Shown here: one piece after another, positions 59,349-64,000 of the stretch
Layout: each line of letters starts with the position of its first letter
Position numbering within the stretch: the first letter of the stretch is position 1
Origin: Parasitella parasitica
Taxonomy: Eukaryota; Mucoromycota; Mucoromycetes; Mucorales; Mucoraceae
Assembly (NCBI GenBank): GCA_025201805.1
Contig: MU619308.1
Span: 62,001-126,000 of the forward strand
Length of the DNA stretch: 64,000 nucleotides
Reading direction: 5' to 3'
Program-made: the position numbers and the translations under genes
Notes under the pieces: model-generated
The model's input: only the letters and a program-made list of their open reading frames with translations
Told to the model about the DNA's origin: nothing
Databases searched by the model: none

Positions 59349-62300
59349 TTGTGTGTATATGTATGTATTTGTGTGTGAGTAAAAATGATAGAAGGAAAGA
59401 AAGATGCCTTGATAAAATCTTGTCTTTTTATAACAAGTGCCTTGTCATGTCTAGCTATTCCCAATCATGTGGCAATGATTATATAGAGTTGATAGTATTT
59501 TATATATATCAGGCATATATGCAGACAGGTTATCTACTTTATTGCCATATTTTGGCCCCTTGTGTGTCCCATCGATTTCCTATCTTTTCCTGATTTGAGC
59601 CAATCTTATGTATCCTGACTTTCGGACTGATGAGATCATCTGCACTTTTTGCTTCTTTTTTTGTTGTTCACCAGATTTGCATTCGTAATTTGGGTCTATA
59701 TCAGACACATAGAGTATAGCCATGGTTCTCTGCTGATAATTGATATCATTGTAAAAGGATGATACAGTGCTTGGTGTGTGTAACAGTAAATAAAGGAACT
59801 AATCTTATCAAATTTCTTATCATTGACTCCATGAGAATATGCACGAACAGATCTTTATGTACATTTATCTGCTAAAAATGCTGGTAAATTTTCTAATCAA
59901 ACTTGTTATAATATGATCTTTAGGGTTGATTGGTCGGCAAGAGAGCTCCATCGAATTCTGATATAAGCGGTATAGAATGTCTCTGCCCTACAAAGTATGT
60001 GGCATCATCATACCATCGAACGCCCAGCAAAACAAAGTTGTTACGAGTTATTTATCTTTTCGTGCAACTATGCAAAAAAACATTTATGGACACAACGCAA
60101 ATCACAGGGACAGTGTGTACATACATAATATGTATTTGACTTGCCATTTGAGTTTATTTAGACGAACAAGCAGACTATGGCGTTTAATTTTGCTTTTCAT
60201 AGACAAGCATCATAGATACATGCTCATTTGCTTGTATTGCATGATATTATGTTGCATGATTCAACGTAGTGTAATAAAACGTCATTATCAGATGATGGCA
60301 TAGGATTGTTTATCGATATTCTATATTAAGTTGATTTGCATTCAAGATCAAATGCAGCATTTTAAGTTAAAGATGTATTCATATGTACCTATACTGTTTA
60401 AACTAAGATCTTATCATATAAATGCTGGGCGAAGCTAATCAAATATAAATGTTGCTATAAAGGGGGAAGATTTTAGATCAATCAATATAATAAACCATAA
60501 ATTTATTCCGGCTCTGACGTCTTCCAGTTCCAAATACATGGCACTATCTTACAACGCAAGGATTAATAATAATATATGGATATTGATACATGGCAGACAC
60601 TAGAAACACAATTTTCTTTTCAAAAGATTTAACAGAAACCTCAAAAGACTATACCTGCTCATTAACAGCATGGCATTCATATGTTTAAGCCCACCTTTGG
60701 TAGAGTGACCGAATCGCTATTTTCTCTGACGAGAGTCTGTGTGCAACCTTAATATTCTCTACAAACAGCGGCTCAAATAAACAGAGAATTCCATATTTTT
60801 CTGAGTTGCACGATGCGAAATGTATTATTATTTTTTACTGAGCACTATTGGTTTATGATGTTACAATTTAAAAGTGATTTGGCGTATGTATACAACCACC
60901 TACCAGACGTATAAGATGCTATCGTTACACAGGCAAAGCCCACCAACTATGGTTTCGATTAGATCTATGGTGGATATCATCTTTAAAACTGGGACTTTTC
61001 ATTTCTGTATAAATTATTTGAATGTATTTTAAACTGGCATGTCCAATTGAGAAAATTTTAGGTCCATTGAATAGATTGACAGAGTATATATTGATCTGAT
61101 AATGATTGGAATGTATATGTTTATGATTAGAACACCTCAGTAAGATTTGATCTTTGGTGCAGTACAGATAAAACTTTAGGCAACTTGATTCAGATACAAT
61201 TTTGCCACATACTTGTGGTTTTCTCATAGGAGGGGAGACGGTCATATATATAATGCTATAATCAATGATGGCCTGTACTTCTTATTGATGAAAGCCGTAA
61301 ATTTTTAAATAAATAGATTGTGTCAGTACCTGGTTTTCACAGCCTAATCCATGTAGCCATTCTACCAAAGTGCAAATAGAAATAGACGCTGGTAAGTCGA
61401 CAACGCATTGGGTTTTCATCCAAATTTTTTTCTATACATCATAAATATTCCCATTTTATAATCTCTATTGTGGACTTATAAGCGACTGCTTGAGCATTTT
61501 CTTACTCTGGTTAATTTTGGCACTTCTTTTATTTCGAGACTCAATGTCCGCTTTGCAATTATCTTTGCACAAAGTAAAAAAATAGCCCTAGCATTAGTCT
61601 ATCAATATTTTATATTAAGAAGACTATCTAAAATTATAAATCATTAACTCAATTTCTATATTTTATGTGTTTGAAGAGATACGTAACATAGCAACGTGAC
61701 GGCCAAAGCTAGATCTGATCAATATACAACGATTTGGCTCTACAATTGTCATCAGAGGGGTAACAAGTACAATAACTTTAACAATGTCGGAGAAAATAGG
61801 CTTTAAATCTGCTCTTATAGACAGGTTCGAAAGTCGTCTCCTGACCCAAATCCGATTCTCAGTTTGATAGCAAATGTACAGGACAGGTAGCTTGACCATT
61901 ATAGAATGACACAACTTCTGTCAGATACAGTGATTAACAAGCAATCTTCCCAAAAACCTGGATACAGGGAATTCTGGAAAAAGTGTGTTTATCAAAGAAA
62001 AAAGTTACACTCGTTATGTAACAAATTATGTTTACTAAATACCAATTTTTGTATGTTCAGCAGCTGTTTCAGGCTTTTCTGTCAAAAGTGAAGGCCAAAT
62101 TAATGTTTTTGGGCGTCTGTCGGCCGTCATCTAGTATTGAAGCGTTAAAACGTGTAGTATTAGCCTGTGTGGTAGGTAGGCTTGTCGATGCTTAGAGTAA
62201 AATAAATTGCTGGTATAATCATACATCACTTACAGATCAAGATATATCTTTGATAATTTACGTATACAGATAATTTACTTAGCAAGGCTCTTTACTTAAA

Positions 62301-63101
62301 ACTGAAACACTACGCACTCTTTGGACGCTTTCATGCTTGATTTGAGAATTTAAATCTAATTTCTTTTACCTATTGCTCTGTATACAGAACTATGCTAATA
62401 ATTTAATCAAGATTAAGCGAAAAAAAATCAGGGTCATTACGCGAATGCATCGTATCAATGTGCATTATACGTTCTTTCGTATTCATCATCAGTTAAAGGG
62501 ATAAAGGCCACTTTTTCTTCAATTTCTAAAAAGTTGGCATGCAATTATCATTTATTCATTTATTAAATTAAAGAAAAACTCATTGTTGGTTGACTTGGTG
62601 CCAGAAATGCCACTTTTCGGCCCTTAAGATACATTGTAGTATATTTACCATGCCTCATAAACCTATTTTAAGCATAATATCATCTTGCATGACTTGATTA
62701 TAGCTTCTTCATATTTCAAAGAGACACTTTATCCTACCCTTAAGTCAATCAATTCTCTCGTGTGTTTGAGATTTGGACAATTTTTTGATTAAGCATTTCT
62801 GGATGTTCATTTTTTATAAGCTTTTACTACAAGCCTTCAAATACATGTGTAAATTACTCTTGGTAACACCCCGTTGTAGTCCTTTTATGGGAGTTAATCA
62901 ACCACCTTTTTTACCAGTATATACCGAACTCTATGTGACGATTGCAGTCATTTATAAGCTCTGATATCTTTATTATATCTATATACTCTCTGCATATGAT
63001 ACAACATTTAATATCCAATACTGATTTTCAATTTCAATTGGGTACTTCTCACAATTTATTAGAATCAGGAACCGTATATGTTTCATTCATGAGTCATTAG
63101 A
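59349..63101. other. Long AT-rich interval, no gene recognised
   Basis: About 3.75 kb. ORFs of at most 108 codons on both strands (for example 59977-60303, 60925-61245 and 61663-61914) show no domain, and no splice pattern joins them into a longer frame that I could see. No tRNA cloverleaf or transposase motif was found. The first few hundred bases are the glutamine synthetase promoter. Confidence 0.5.
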
Positions 63102-63569
63102 TCACTTTGATTTTTGTTTGCCCTTGTTTTTGGCAGGCGCTGGTTCCTTGATCTGTTTGTTTTTGCCTTTTATCCTCTTGCTGGTTCTCAGGGTTTGTTT
63201 ACGTTGTGCTTGTGGTTCTGATTGGGGTTCGGCAATAGCAGGGTCCACATTTTCATTATTATCAACTTGCTCAGAGAATTTTGCATCAGCCTGATTGTCC
63301 GCAAATCGATGGTCAATGGAGTTATGAAATATGTCATTGAATATAGGATACAGAGCATCTATCGAAGAATGATCAGTCTATAAGATTGAATAGCATATCA
63401 AATCTACATAGACCAGCGGCATACTCCCGTCAACTTGTTTTAAAGACTGTAATATCTTTCTTAGAGTCTCTTTCTTGCTTGTTAAAATGGTTGCATCATT
63501 CTCGAGCAGCCTCAGTTGAATGTCAATGTGAAACTGATACAAGCTGCCATCAATAGAAGGAGGATTCAT
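63102..63569 (-). CDS. Small unknown protein with Lys-rich C terminus
   Basis: Two exons, 63425-63569 and 63102-63358, give 133 residues. The N-terminal half is helical (LYQFHIDIQLRLLENDATIL, SKKETLRKILQSLKQVDG). The middle is acidic. The C terminus is strongly basic (KRIKGKNKQIKEPAPAKNKG), suggesting nuclear or nucleic-acid association. The intron chosen (63359-63424) uses donor GTATGC and acceptor CGATAG. An alternative acceptor 19 bases earlier fits other donors less well, so the junction is provisional. No family recognised; a small chromatin- or kinetochore-complex subunit is possible but unproven. Confidence 0.6.
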
Positions 63570-64000
63570 AATTTACCAATTAACTGTATACAAAAGAAAG
63601 AAAAGAGATGTTGAAAGTTATTTTTTTATTTTTATTTTTGGCGATCTAAGTTGGACTGTTCCGTTTGATAGACATATGTTTACTTGATAAATAGGTAAAT
63701 TACTATCACTGTAATGGATGTGTGATAAAATATTTACATGTTTATAAGTAAAAAGATGCAATACTAAAATTAGATCAAAGCGTTCATATCGTTCCAGTAT
63801 ATCAAAATAGCTTTTCTCATGTAAAACATAGCACATTCTCCCATCGCAAAGTGGAAACATGTAAAAAAAGACAAAACCATAGTGAAAACAGGTTGTGAGT
63901 AGACTATGAAATACCAGATACAGCAACAGTTCCTCATTTAGAGCCCGATAGTGCTCGTTATAAACCATCAAATGTTCAAATTCAATTATTTAAAACTGAA
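63570..64000. other. AT-rich end of window; one doubtful minus ORF
   Basis: Holds the promoter side of the 63102-63569 gene, with a T-rich tract near 63621-63640. A 117-codon minus ORF at 63618-63971 is rich in Tyr, Leu and His, lacks recognisable motifs and is probably chance. Confidence 0.4.

Noticed and set aside
60680-60760. tRNA-like string TTTGGTAGAGTGACCGAATCG
   Set aside because: No T-loop follows and no cloverleaf can be drawn.
63618-63971. 117-codon minus ORF at the end of the window
   Set aside because: Composition follows AT-rich DNA, with no domain, no homologous feel and no splice partners.

Overview
The window is a gene-dense, AT-rich fungal nuclear sequence. Genes carry many short GT-AG introns (about 45-75 nt, with CTRAY-like branch sites), intergenic DNA is AT-rich with long A/T runs, and the gene set (TFIIIC large subunit, ATR kinase, dynactin p24, Acinus, TONSL-like protein, a CH/GAS2 giant protein) fits an early-diverging fungus, most likely Mucoromycota/Mucorales. 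That placement is inferred from gene content and intron style; no rRNA or mitochondrial marker is present. Gene models below were spliced by hand. For every complete multi-exon model the exon lengths add up to a multiple of three and the reading frame stays open across every junction.

Layout. 1-738 (+): 3' end of a cytochrome P450. 1924-9693 (+): TFIIIC B-block-binding subunit, 8 exons, with a 12-copy 22-residue repeat. 11629-13791 (+): FLVCR-like MFS transporter, 8 exons. 13944-17064 (-) and 17448-19105 (-): two neighbouring, related C2H2 zinc-finger genes. 19106-21151: intergenic debris with a decayed ORF and a 50-bp duplication. 21152-22138 (-): unknown protein with a WWE-like segment and a polyQ tract. 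22854-32832 (-): 3250-residue spectraplakin-like protein (CH-CH, long helical rod, GAS2). A 10-N assembly gap beside a 50-A run lies just upstream of it. 33085-34585 (-): Acinus-like SAP/RRM/RSB protein. 37153-37864 (-): 2-Cys peroxiredoxin. 38255-42115 (-): TONSL/TONSOKU-like TPR-LRR protein, 15 exons. 42285-43051 (+): dynactin p24, divergent from TONSL. 43310-50573 (-): ATR/Rad3 kinase, 23 exons. 53734-56082 (-): TBC Rab-GAP. 56273-57922 (-): Golgi-type putative O-fucosyltransferase-like protein. 58160-59348 (-): glutamine synthetase. 63102-63569 (-): small unknown gene. The two large gene-poor stretches are about 50574-53733 and 59349-63101.

Functional themes. TONSL and ATR, both replication-stress factors in other eukaryotes, are separated only by the dynactin p24 gene. 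Cytoskeletal and trafficking functions are represented by the CH/GAS2 protein, dynactin p24 and the TBC protein. Nothing looks like an operon, prophage or CRISPR locus. The most unusual items are the spectraplakin-like protein with an 11-nt micro-exon completing its GAS2 domain, the ankyrin-less TONSL homologue, a GC-AG intron with two competing donors in ATR, a 13-nt micro-exon in glutamine synthetase, and a diverged tandem repeat with protein-like content near 52.1-52.8 kb.
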